Source: Lachnospiraceae bacterium UBA7199
GTDB taxonomy: Bacteria > Bacillota > Clostridia > Lachnospirales > Lachnospiraceae
Assembly: GCA_002490775.1 (NCBI GenBank)
Contig: DKUR01000003.1
Span: 1 to 62,791, forward strand
Direction of reading: 5' to 3'
Length of the DNA: 62,791 nucleotides
Shown here: positions 17,048-25,103 of the stretch, in pieces
How positions within the stretch are numbered: the first letter of the stretch is position 1
Layout of the letters: each line of letters opens with the position of its first letter
Notes under the pieces: model-generated
What the model was told of the DNA's origin: nothing
The model's database searches: none
What the model saw: the letters and a program-made list of their open reading frames with translations, nothing else
Translations under genes and position numbers: made by a program

Positions 17048-18649
17048 ATGAGGCTTTCATCTAATATAAGTCAGGTTCATCAAAATATCACAGGAAATGT
17101 GGATTTAAAAGATACATCTTCCATGGAACAGGGGCTGAAAAATGGAATGGAAGTGATTCAGGGGAAATCTCCGGGGCAGTCCATCACAGGGGAAGTGATC
17201 CTTAGAGAAGGAAATGATATTTTGCTTGAACTGGGAAAAAATCAACTGCTGCAGGCAAAATTGGAAGGGGGAATGACGCCACAGACGGGACAACTGCTTA
17301 GTTTTCAGATTAAAAACAGCAGTTCAACAAAAGTGGTTTTAATGCCTCTTTTTGAGAATTTGAGCCAAGATCCTAATGTATCTAAAGCACTTTTGGCAGC
17401 CGGACTTCCCGAAAACAGCATAACGACAGGGATGGTGAAGGCAATGATGCAGGAAGGTCTGCCCATTGACCGACAGTCTTTATATCAGATGAACCGGTAT
17501 ATCAATGCAAATCCGCAGGTGGATATCCAAACGCTGGTTCAGATGCAGCGCCTTTCTTTACCTGTGACGCCTGAAAATATTATGCAGTTTGAGGCATATA
17601 AAAATTATCAGCATCAAATGAGTGAAAGTCTTACCGATATTGTAGATGCGTTTTCTCAAACTTTTCAGGAGATAACAGGAAGCGGAAACCAGCAGGAAGG
17701 GATTGATTTTTACAAAGAAATACTTGGTATGCTCACAGAAGAACTATCCACGACAGGGGCGGAGGAAAGCAGCCAGACTCCAGAACAAAGGGGAGTGAAT
17801 TTTGCATCGGCAGAAGGGGGAAACGGTGTCTTGGCAGAGGAAGCGCTTCTGCCTCAAAAAGAAATGGATGCCTTGGTTGAGCAGCTAAAGAAGGCAGGCG
17901 TACCTGATAAGCTTACAAATGCGGTGGCAGATGGAAAAATTACCAGAAAAGAGTTTTTGCAGGAAATTAACAGGCTGCTTTCTCAGGAAACATTACCTGA
18001 TAAAGAAGCACTTTTTAAACTCTTGGAAGGAAAAGAATTTAAACATTTGCTGAAAAATGAAATGAGTAAGCAGTGGATGATGCAGCCGGAAGAGGTGGCT
18101 AAGGAACATAGCGTTGATAAGCTTTATGAAAAATTAAATAGTCAGATGAACCGTTTAAATGAGCTGCTTACCCAGACAGGCAGGGCGGCAACGCCTCTTG
18201 GAAGAGCTGTATCAAATGTAACAGGAAACATAGATTTTATGAATCAACTGAATCAAATGTTTACTTATGTGCAGCTGCCTCTTAAGATGCAGAGCCAAAA
18301 TACAAACGGGGATTTGTTTGTATACACCAATAAAAAGAGCCTTGCAAAAAAAGATGGCAGCGTAAGTGCACTTTTGCATCTTGATATGGAGCATTTAGGG
18401 AGTTTGGATGTGTATGTGGCTTTAAATAACCAGAAAGTTTCTACGAAATTTTATCTGGCAGATGACAGTGCCCTTGACCTTATTATGCAGAATATCAATA
18501 TCTTAAATGAAAGGCTGGAGAGCAGGGGGTACTCTATGAGCGCGGAATTTGTTAACAGAGATGAAAAAACAAATGTAATGGATGAGATTTTAAAGCAGGG
18601 GAAAAATGTTTCTGTACTTTCAGGCTATTCCTTTGATGCCAGAGCCTGA
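17048..18649 (+). CDS. ylqG: FliK-like protein YlqG (flagellar hook-length control C-terminal domain)
   Basis: 533 residues, largely Gln/Glu-rich and low in complexity through the centre. The C-terminal 140 residues resemble the FliK hook-length domain (GSVSALLHLDMEHLGSLDVY, then NINILNERLESRGYSM). Position between rnhB and the FlhB-like ylqH matches ylqG of Bacillus. No signal peptide or membrane segment is seen. The function of YlqG is not established; similarity to FliK suggests interaction with the FlhB-like neighbour, but no flagellar genes are in view. Confidence 0.75.
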   Translation: MRLSSNISQVHQNITGNVDLKDTSSMEQGLKNGMEVIQGKSPGQSITGEVILREGNDILLELGKNQLLQAKLEGGMTPQTGQLLSFQIKNSSSTKVVLMPLFENLSQDPNVSKALLAAGLPENSITTGMVKAMMQEGLPIDRQSLYQMNRYINANPQVDIQTLVQMQRLSLPVTPENIMQFEAYKNYQHQMSESLTDIVDAFSQTFQEITGSGNQQEGIDFYKEILGMLTEELSTTGAEESSQTPEQRGVNFASAEGGNGVLAEEALLPQKEMDALVEQLKKAGVPDKLTNAVADGKITRKEFLQEINRLLSQETLPDKEALFKLLEGKEFKHLLKNEMSKQWMMQPEEVAKEHSVDKLYEKLNSQMNRLNELLTQTGRAATPLGRAVSNVTGNIDFMNQLNQMFTYVQLPLKMQSQNTNGDLFVYTNKKSLAKKDGSVSALLHLDMEHLGSLDVYVALNNQKVSTKFYLADDSALDLIMQNINILNERLESRGYSMSAEFVNRDEKTNVMDEILKQGKNVSVLSGYSFDARA

Positions 18650-18654
18650 ACAGG

Positions 18655-18695
18655 AAACAACGGATACCAGGCTTTGCCAGCCATCCTTATGTTAA
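18655..18695 (-). repeat. Full copy of the dispersed palindromic repeat (reverse)
   Basis: AAACAACGGATACCAGGC, TTTGCC, AGCCATCCTTATGTTAA: left flank, core and right flank in reverse orientation. It separates ylqG from ylqH. Confidence 0.85.
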
Positions 18696-18741
18696 TAAAA
18701 AGTGATGGCAAAAGTCTGAAAAAGGGGAAGGCAGGTAGCGT

Positions 18742-19026
18742 ATGGCAGAGGAAAAAAAGAAAATAAAACAGGCAATTGCACTCTCTTATGATCCAGATGA
18801 CAGTGCCCCCCGGGTAATTGCAAGTGGAAAAGGTGTGATTGCGGAACGTATTATAGAAAAAGCACAGGAAGCGGCTGTGCCTGTACACAGAGATGATAAG
18901 CTGGCTGATACATTATCCCGCCTGGATATTGGAGATATGATTCCGCCGGAGCTGTATGAGGTGGTTGCAGAGATTTTAGTGTTTGTAGATGCTATGGATA
19001 AAATCAAAGCGAAAATGAATAAGTAG
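18742..19026 (+). CDS. ylqH: FlhB-like cytoplasmic domain protein YlqH
   Basis: 94 residues that align with the C-terminal cytoplasmic domain of FlhB/EscU export-switch proteins: AIALSYDPDDSAPRVIASGK, then AQEAAVPVHRDDKLADTLSRL (ends cited) and IPPELYEVVAEILVFV. The autocleavage NPTH segment that normally precedes this region is absent; KKIKQAIALSY stands in its place, so the protein cannot undergo FlhB-type cleavage. There are no membrane helices. Together with ylqG it forms an orphan FliK-FlhB-like pair. Confidence 0.85.
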   Translation: MAEEKKKIKQAIALSYDPDDSAPRVIASGKGVIAERIIEKAQEAAVPVHRDDKLADTLSRLDIGDMIPPELYEVVAEILVFVDAMDKIKAKMNK

Positions 19027-19041
19027 GAAAAGGAGCTGTAT

Positions 19042-19416
19042 TTGAACAAACGAAAAGTAGGGAAAGAACATGAAGAACAGGCGGCCAGATATCTTGAAAA
19101 ATATGGATTTGTTTGTCTGGAACAGAATTTCAGATGCAGGCAGGGTGAAATTGACCTGATTGGTATGCACGAAGGCTGTCTGGTTTTTGTGGAGGTAAAA
19201 TACAGAAAAAATAAAAAGGCGGGAATGCCCGAGGAGGCAGTAGGAGAGGGGAAGCAGGCAAAAATATGTCTGGTATCAGATTATTATAGAATTTTGCACA
19301 GAGAAACATTCCAAATGCAGGTGCGTTATGATGTTGTAGCTGTTTATGGGAAGGAAATATTATGGTATAAAAATGCATTTTGCTATAAAAGAAAGTATGA
19401 AAGGCAGTCATGGTAA
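19042..19416 (+). CDS. yraN: YraN/UPF0102-family putative endonuclease
   Basis: 124 residues of the UPF0102 family, which has an archaeal Holliday-junction-resolvase-like nuclease fold. The catalytic pattern is visible as RCRQGEIDLIGMH and LVFVEVKYR (Asp, Glu-x-Lys). The start is TTG, eight bases after AAAAGGAG. Family members usually lie near rnhB, as here. The physiological role is not settled. Confidence 0.9.
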   Translation: MNKRKVGKEHEEQAARYLEKYGFVCLEQNFRCRQGEIDLIGMHEGCLVFVEVKYRKNKKAGMPEEAVGEGKQAKICLVSDYYRILHRETFQMQVRYDVVAVYGKEILWYKNAFCYKRKYERQSW

Positions 19417-19465
19417 AGTTTAAAGTAAAAGACGCATATTTAATAGAAAGACAGAGGGAATCAGA

Positions 19466-20317
19466 ATGGAATTAAAACGGAAAACAAGTGGTACACATAT
19501 GAATGTGAACCAATATAAAGAGACGGTATATCTGACCTTTCCATTGTTAGAGCAATTGGAAATGGTCAGACATTTATTTTCTACCCGTATTGGGGGAGTA
19601 AGCAAAGGAATTTATGAATCCATGAATTTAAGCTATTCCCGAGGAGATGAAAAGGAAGCAGTAGATGAAAATTTCAGGAGAATTGCAGAAATCTTCGATA
19701 CTACGCCAGATAAAATCGTATGTTCTAAACAGACGCATACTACAAATGTGCGTATTGTTTCAGAAAAGGATTGTGGAAAAGGTGTGATTTATCCTCAGGA
19801 TTATGATGATGTGGACGGATTGATCACCAATGAATCGGGAATACTGTTGTGCACTTTTTATGCAGACTGTGTTCCCTTATATTTTGTTGATACGAAAAAT
19901 AAAGTAATCGGACTGGCCCATTCCGGCTGGCGGGGGACTGTAAACAAAATGGGAGAAGTGATGCTTAAAAAAATGCATGATGTTTATAAGACGGAGCCTG
20001 AAGATGTATATGCAGCAATTGGGCCTTCCATCTGTCAGGAATGCTATGAAGTGGGCAGTGAAGTGGCAGATGTTTTTCAGAAAAGCTTTCCTAAGCAGTG
20101 GCAGAAGATCATTAAGGATGGGCGGCAGGAAGGAAAATATCAGTTGGATTTGTGGGAGGCCAATCGCATTGTCTTATTAAATGCCGGTATTTTGGAAAGC
20201 CATTTGGAAGTGACGGATTTGTGCACCTGCTGTAACAGTAAGGTTTTATTTTCCCACCGCGCCAGCAATGGAAAAAGGGGGAATTTAGCCGCTTTTATGG
20301 AATTAAGAAAGTCTTAA
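19466..20317 (+). CDS. pgeF: Purine nucleoside-type laccase-domain protein (PgeF/YfiH family)
   Basis: Peptidoglycan-editing factor/multicopper-like family, 283 residues. The metal-site motifs are SKQTHTTNVRIV, TFYADCVPLYF, GLAHSGWRGTVNKMG and CTCCNSKVLFSHRA. Family members act on purine nucleosides or on mis-incorporated UDP-MurNAc substrates in enterobacteria; the role here is inference. The ATG at 19466 with GAGGGA upstream is used. A second ATG at 19500 would trim 11 residues. Confidence 0.9.
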   Translation: MELKRKTSGTHMNVNQYKETVYLTFPLLEQLEMVRHLFSTRIGGVSKGIYESMNLSYSRGDEKEAVDENFRRIAEIFDTTPDKIVCSKQTHTTNVRIVSEKDCGKGVIYPQDYDDVDGLITNESGILLCTFYADCVPLYFVDTKNKVIGLAHSGWRGTVNKMGEVMLKKMHDVYKTEPEDVYAAIGPSICQECYEVGSEVADVFQKSFPKQWQKIIKDGRQEGKYQLDLWEANRIVLLNAGILESHLEVTDLCTCCNSKVLFSHRASNGKRGNLAAFMELRKS

Positions 20318-20401
20318 CTTTTTTCCTAAGGAACACTTAAAAATTATGTGGTTTACTAATAATGTCAAATCACAAGATAAAACATGAAAGGTAAGAATAC
20401 C

Positions 20402-21094
20402 ATGACCAATATTTTAGTTTGCGATGACGATAAGGAAATTGTAGATGCGATTGAAATTTATTTAAACCAGGAAGGGTATAAGATTTACAAGGCATATGAC
20501 GGAGAACAGGCAATCAGGATGCTGAAGGAGCAGAATATACATCTTCTTATTATTGATATTATGATGCCCAAGTTGGATGGAATCCATGCGACTTTAAAGA
20601 TTAGAGAATACAGCAGTATCCCCATTATTTTCCTTTCGGCAAAATCAGAGGATACGGATAAGATATTAGGGCTAAACATAGGGGCAGATGATTATGTGAC
20701 CAAACCTTTTAATCCGCTGGAACTGGTGGCCAGGGTTAAGTCGAACCTGCGCAGATATACCCAGCTAGGCAACTTAAATGTGGAAAATAATGCATTATTT
20801 ACAGCAGGAGGCTTATGTATCAATGATGATACCAAGGAAGTGACAGTAGATGGAGAGATTGTAAAGCTGACGCCCATTGAATATAACATTTTGCTGCTTT
20901 TAGTAAAAAATCAGGGGAAGGTATTTTCCATTGACCAGATTTATGAAAATATCTGGAATGAGGAAGCTATTGGGGCAGATAATACTGTTGCAGTACACAT
21001 TAGGCATATTCGGGAAAAAATAGAGATCAATCCTAAGGAACCAAGATATTTAAAAGTGGTTTGGGGCGTAGGATATAAGATTGAAAAACAATAG
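20402..21094 (+). CDS. OmpR/PhoB-family response regulator
   Basis: 230 residues. Receiver domain with the acidic pair in VCDDDKEIVD, phospho-acceptor Asp in LLIIDIMMPKLDG, switch Thr/Ser in IFLSAKSEDTD and Lys in VTKPFNP. The C-terminal winged helix (KLTPIEYNILLLLVKNQGKV, ending KVVWGVGYKIEK) marks the OmpR family. The ATG at 20402 is preferred over 20384 because it begins directly at the receiver domain and has AAAGG upstream. The kinase gene follows after 13 bp; the target genes are unknown. Confidence 0.95.
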   Translation: MTNILVCDDDKEIVDAIEIYLNQEGYKIYKAYDGEQAIRMLKEQNIHLLIIDIMMPKLDGIHATLKIREYSSIPIIFLSAKSEDTDKILGLNIGADDYVTKPFNPLELVARVKSNLRRYTQLGNLNVENNALFTAGGLCINDDTKEVTVDGEIVKLTPIEYNILLLLVKNQGKVFSIDQIYENIWNEEAIGADNTVAVHIRHIREKIEINPKEPRYLKVVWGVGYKIEKQ

Positions 21095-21107
21095 GAGAGA
21101 TAGCAGG

Positions 21108-23726
21108 ATGGAAGAGCAAAAAGTGCAAAGCAGCCAGCAGGAGAAAAAGGGATTGGAAGAAAAGAAAAAAAGAAATAAAAATAAAAGCAGTAAAGCCTCT
21201 TTATTATTTCTTCACTTGTTTCAGCATACATTCTTTGCTGCAGCAGCTGCTTTGACAGTAATGGTACTTTTGGGGACCTGTGTTGTCATCAAAACAAAGG
21301 ATGGTTCGGAAATATATAACATCAGTCATGATAATATTATGACTGATATAGATAATGTCTCCTTTGAGGATTCCAACATGTTTAACCGTATGCTGGGAAA
21401 CAGTGCTTCGGATATTATTTGCTATGGAGCAATTCGGGCACAGATGGAAACAGACGGAGAGTTTGATCCAAAGAAAAAAATTGATGTGACAGCATTTGAT
21501 GAAAGGTACTATGGGGTATCCTCAGAGTATATTACAGCGGATTATTACTTAAATGATTTGATTAAATGGGCACAGGCAGGTTTCCAGTATGATACTGTCA
21601 GTCTGACACCTAAGGAAGAGATTGCATTTTTAGGACAGCAGAGTATTTTTCGGGTAGTTGACTTAGATGGATACAGCGGTGGGACGGTTAGTTACCTCAA
21701 TTCAGATCTGAATAGCACTACCAGAGAAATTCCCAGTGTGTCCAGCAATCAGTTGATATCAGACGATTTCAATAATGATTCCTACAGGACTACATCTAAT
21801 TTGCTCAATAATCGGTATAGCAGCGCAGAAGGAAAAAACATTGAAGAGTACGTCTCTACCTGGGCAGAATATTCTACTCTATGCAATCATGTGGTAAATG
21901 CAGCAAAAGATCTGGAAATTAATTACAAAGAATACTTATCTTACAAAGAGTACTATGCATCTGAAAATACAAATGTAGTATACTTTATCCGCAGAAATGT
22001 AGGCGGGGATATTCAGGTATTTACCAACATGAATACAAATGATATTACTCTTTCTGGTTTGAGCAAAAGCTTGAAAGCTCGCTGCAGCAGATATATTTAC
22101 TATGATCCTCTTAATATGCAGTATGACACAAATACAAATGTGGGAGAGGATGCTATCAGGTATGTTTTAAATGGATATGAATATGCTTATCCAGAGGATA
22201 CACAGATTATGGTGGGAATTGATACGTCTTATCCTCATAAGGATGCCTTTTATCAGGGGAAGACTGAATTTGGGAAATATGCGCCTTACGTTGTGCAGTA
22301 TCTGGCTGGTGCGGTTTTCTGTCTGTTTATGTATTTTGTGTTTTTGGTTTCTTTGACTTTAAAGGAGGGACGTGCAGGCCGGAAAGAAAATGGTGAAGCA
22401 GTTATGCAGCTTTACTGGCAGGATCGCATTTACACAGAAGTGATGCTGGCAGCAGCAGTTTTAACTGGTGTAGGTCTGTTTTTTGGAACGTCAAGCCTGG
22501 TGAGCAGGATGTGGCGCTTTGTGGATCAAAATGTGGTTATAGCAGTTTCCGGAATACTGGCATTATTGTTTAGTCTCTTGTTTTCCTTCTTTTATTATAG
22601 CTTTGTAAGAAGAATAAAGGCAGGGATGCTTTGGAAGGACAGTTTGTTCAGAAAGCTAGGAATGACGGTAAAAAGCCTAATATTTTATGCTTATAATCAC
22701 TCTACCAGTATTTTGCGGGTGTGGATGCCTTTTGGAATTGTTATATTGGTCAATGCAGGGGTGACAGCCTTTATGCTGTGGAAATTTGGAAATTCTGCTT
22801 TACTGGCAATATTGGTAATACTGATACTCTTTGATGGTGCTGTTGGATATTTGCTGTACCGGTCCTCTTTAGCAAGACAGGAAATTTTAGAGGGCATTCA
22901 GTTGATTCGAGAGGGAAATCTGGAACATAAGGTAAAAGAAGAAGGAATGTATGGGGAAGATCTGATTCTTGCAAAAGCGGTCAATCGTATTGGAGACAGC
23001 GTAAAAGAAGCGGTGGAAACCAGTATGAAGGATGAAAGGCTAAAGGCAGATCTGATTACAAACGTGTCTCATGATATCAAAACGCCGCTGACATCTATTA
23101 TTAATTATGTAGATTTGATTAAGAGAGAAAATGTACAGGATGTCAAAGTAAGAGAATATATTGAAGTGCTGGATGTGAAATCACAACGGTTAAAGCAGCT
23201 CACAGATGATTTGGTGGAGGCTTCGAAAATTTCTTCCGGTAACATCGTACTTCATTGGGAAAAGATTAATCTTGTGGAACTGATTAATCAAACAATAGGG
23301 GAGTTTTCAGAAAAATTTGAGAATAAGGCATTGTATCCTGTGCTTCAGACACCGAAAGGCAGTGTGTATATTATGGCGGACAGCCGCAGGATCTGGCGTG
23401 TCATTGAAAATCTGTTTAACAATATTGTGAAATATGCTCTTGAAGGAACAAGAGTATATATTGATATAACTATTATGGAAGATAAAGAGACGACTGCGCA
23501 GGTGCTGCTTTCCATTAAAAATATTTCGGCTCAGCCATTAAGGGTTAATCCCAAGGAGCTTACAGAACGATTTATCAGAGGAGATGAATCCAGAACCACA
23601 GAAGGCAGCGGACTGGGATTATCCATTGCAAAGAATCTGACAGAAGCTCAGAATGGCAAATTTGAGATTTTAATGGACGGGGATTTATTTAAGGTAAATA
23701 TGTACTTTCCTTTATTGAAAGAATAA
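21108..23726 (+). CDS. Multi-pass sensor histidine kinase
   Basis: 872 residues and unusually large. A charged cytoplasmic N-terminus (about 30 residues, Lys-rich) is followed by TM1 at about 35-60, an extracytoplasmic domain of some 320 residues, then five further hydrophobic segments between about 395 and 590. After these come a HAMP-like linker, the HisKA motif NVSHDIKTPLTSIINYV, and the ATPase motifs ENLFNNIVKYA and GSGLGLSIAKN. The extracytoplasmic domain is not recognised. It works with the response regulator directly upstream. A strong palindromic repeat copy lies just past the stop. Confidence 0.93.
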   Translation: MEEQKVQSSQQEKKGLEEKKKRNKNKSSKASLLFLHLFQHTFFAAAAALTVMVLLGTCVVIKTKDGSEIYNISHDNIMTDIDNVSFEDSNMFNRMLGNSASDIICYGAIRAQMETDGEFDPKKKIDVTAFDERYYGVSSEYITADYYLNDLIKWAQAGFQYDTVSLTPKEEIAFLGQQSIFRVVDLDGYSGGTVSYLNSDLNSTTREIPSVSSNQLISDDFNNDSYRTTSNLLNNRYSSAEGKNIEEYVSTWAEYSTLCNHVVNAAKDLEINYKEYLSYKEYYASENTNVVYFIRRNVGGDIQVFTNMNTNDITLSGLSKSLKARCSRYIYYDPLNMQYDTNTNVGEDAIRYVLNGYEYAYPEDTQIMVGIDTSYPHKDAFYQGKTEFGKYAPYVVQYLAGAVFCLFMYFVFLVSLTLKEGRAGRKENGEAVMQLYWQDRIYTEVMLAAAVLTGVGLFFGTSSLVSRMWRFVDQNVVIAVSGILALLFSLLFSFFYYSFVRRIKAGMLWKDSLFRKLGMTVKSLIFYAYNHSTSILRVWMPFGIVILVNAGVTAFMLWKFGNSALLAILVILILFDGAVGYLLYRSSLARQEILEGIQLIREGNLEHKVKEEGMYGEDLILAKAVNRIGDSVKEAVETSMKDERLKADLITNVSHDIKTPLTSIINYVDLIKRENVQDVKVREYIEVLDVKSQRLKQLTDDLVEASKISSGNIVLHWEKINLVELINQTIGEFSEKFENKALYPVLQTPKGSVYIMADSRRIWRVIENLFNNIVKYALEGTRVYIDITIMEDKETTAQVLLSIKNISAQPLRVNPKELTERFIRGDESRTTEGSGLGLSIAKNLTEAQNGKFEILMDGDLFKVNMYFPLLKE

Positions 23727-23730
23727 AAAT

Positions 23731-23767
23731 AACGGATGGCCCGCTTTGCGGGCTATCCGTATGTTAA
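23731..23767 (-). repeat. Copy of the dispersed palindromic repeat with a strong hairpin (reverse)
   Basis: AACGGATGGCCCGC TTT GCGGGCTATCC GTATGTTAA: an 11-bp stem with one wobble pair. It lies between the convergent kinase and prs genes and is placed to act as a bidirectional transcript-end hairpin, although it has no T tract. Confidence 0.85.
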
Positions 23768-23807
23768 GACAAGCTCTCTGCAGTAAGCTGACAGAGTATA
23801 TGTCCAA

Positions 23808-24995
23808 TTAGTCATAAGATAATTCACGGTTATTGTATTTTGCAAGAAATTCATGAATTTTCTCCGTAGGCGTGTAAACATTAGCCATAGAAGAATCGTG
23901 ATTCATAAAATCAATAATGGAAGCAAGGAATTTACTCATATCAGCTTCCACGTAATAAGGACGGGATTTCAGTTCTGGAATCTGGTAAGTTAAGTTGGTT
24001 GTTATAATTTTATCAAAATAGCATTTTTCGTACGCTTCATCAAAACCAGAAAGTCCTTCTGTAAACAGTCCAAAGGTACAGCATATGTAAACATGCTTGG
24101 CATTCATTGCCTTTAACTGCTTTGCAGTGTCGATCATGCTTCCGCCGGAAGCAATCATATCATCAATGATGATCACATCTTTACCATCAATATTGTCCCC
24201 TAAAAATTCATGTGCAACGATAGGGTTTTTGCCGTTGACAATGGTGGAATAATCCCGTCGTTTATAAAACATACCTGTGTCAACGCCTAAAACATTTGCA
24301 AAATAAACCGCTCTGTCAAGGGCTCCTTCGTCGGGGCTGATCACTACAAGATGTTCTTTGTCAATTAGAAGTCCTTCTTCGGTATGTAAAAGAGCTTGGA
24401 TAAACTGATAGGGGGGAGTAAAGTTATCAAATCCTTTTAAGGGCTCGGCATTTTGAACCCGGGGATCATGAGCGTCAAAGGTAATAAAATTGCTGACACC
24501 CATTTTACTGAGCTCTTCAATTGCATAAGCACAGTCAAGTGACTCGCGTCTTGTTCTTCTGTGCTGGCGTCCTTCATATAAAAAAGGCATGATTACATTG
24601 ATTCGGTGTGCCTTGCCATTTGCAGCAGAAATAATTCTTTTCAGATCCTGATAATGATCATCGGGAGATTTATAGTTGGTATAGCCATTCATGGTATAAG
24701 GAATACTATGATTGCAGACATCCACAAGAATAAAAAGATCCTTGCCTCTGACCGATTCGGAAATGACAGCTTTTCCCTCGCCGCTTCCAAATCGGTAGCA
24801 GGAAGCATTTAGAATAAAGTTGTCAGACACATAGCCTTCAAAAGCAGGATCATTTTTGGCAATATTTTTAACATCTCTTCGAAATGTAACAAGATGGTTG
24901 TTAACATTGTTTCCCAATTTTATTGCAGAATCCAAAACTACTAATTTCAGAGGAGCAACCGGAATAGCTGCTTCTAATTCATGTAAATTAGGCAT
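23808..24995 (-). CDS. prs: Ribose-phosphate pyrophosphokinase, long variant
   Basis: Makes PRPP from ribose 5-phosphate and ATP for nucleotide, histidine and tryptophan synthesis. Recognised by RQHRRTRRESLDCAYAIEEL (shortened here to its ends at about residues 123-142), VVISPDEGALDRA and the PRPP loop VIIIDDMIASGGSM. At 395 residues it is about 80 longer than classical Prs; extra sequence lies at the N-terminus and in the middle. GGAGG lies five bases before the ATG. It is divergently transcribed from the DUF512 gene, with overlapping promoters. Confidence 0.93.
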   Translation of the reverse strand: MPNLHELEAAIPVAPLKLVVLDSAIKLGNNVNNHLVTFRRDVKNIAKNDPAFEGYVSDNFILNASCYRFGSGEGKAVISESVRGKDLFILVDVCNHSIPYTMNGYTNYKSPDDHYQDLKRIISAANGKAHRINVIMPFLYEGRQHRRTRRESLDCAYAIEELSKMGVSNFITFDAHDPRVQNAEPLKGFDNFTPPYQFIQALLHTEEGLLIDKEHLVVISPDEGALDRAVYFANVLGVDTGMFYKRRDYSTIVNGKNPIVAHEFLGDNIDGKDVIIIDDMIASGGSMIDTAKQLKAMNAKHVYICCTFGLFTEGLSGFDEAYEKCYFDKIITTNLTYQIPELKSRPYYVEADMSKFLASIIDFMNHDSSMANVYTPTEKIHEFLAKYNNRELSYD

Positions 24996-25035
24996 GATAA
25001 CCTCCAGAATGTAAATAATATAAATACACTTTTAT

Positions 25036-25064
25036 TTTATATCATTATGCTAGTGACACGTCAA
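25036..25064 (-). promoter_or_regulatory. Probable sigma-A promoter for prs
   Basis: On the minus strand TTGACG (25064-25059), a 17-base spacer and TATAAA (25041-25036). Its -35 box lies inside the spacer of the opposite-strand promoter at 25053-25081. Confidence 0.65.
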
Positions 25065-25081
25065 GAAAATTCTAGTAAAAT
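25053..25081 (+). promoter_or_regulatory. Probable sigma-A promoter for the DUF512 gene
   Basis: GTGACA at 25053-25058, 17 bases, TAAAAT at 25076-25081, 23 bp before the DUF512 start. It physically overlaps the prs promoter on the other strand. Confidence 0.55.
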
Positions 25082-25103
25082 AATAAAGGTAAAAGGAGTA
25101 TCT

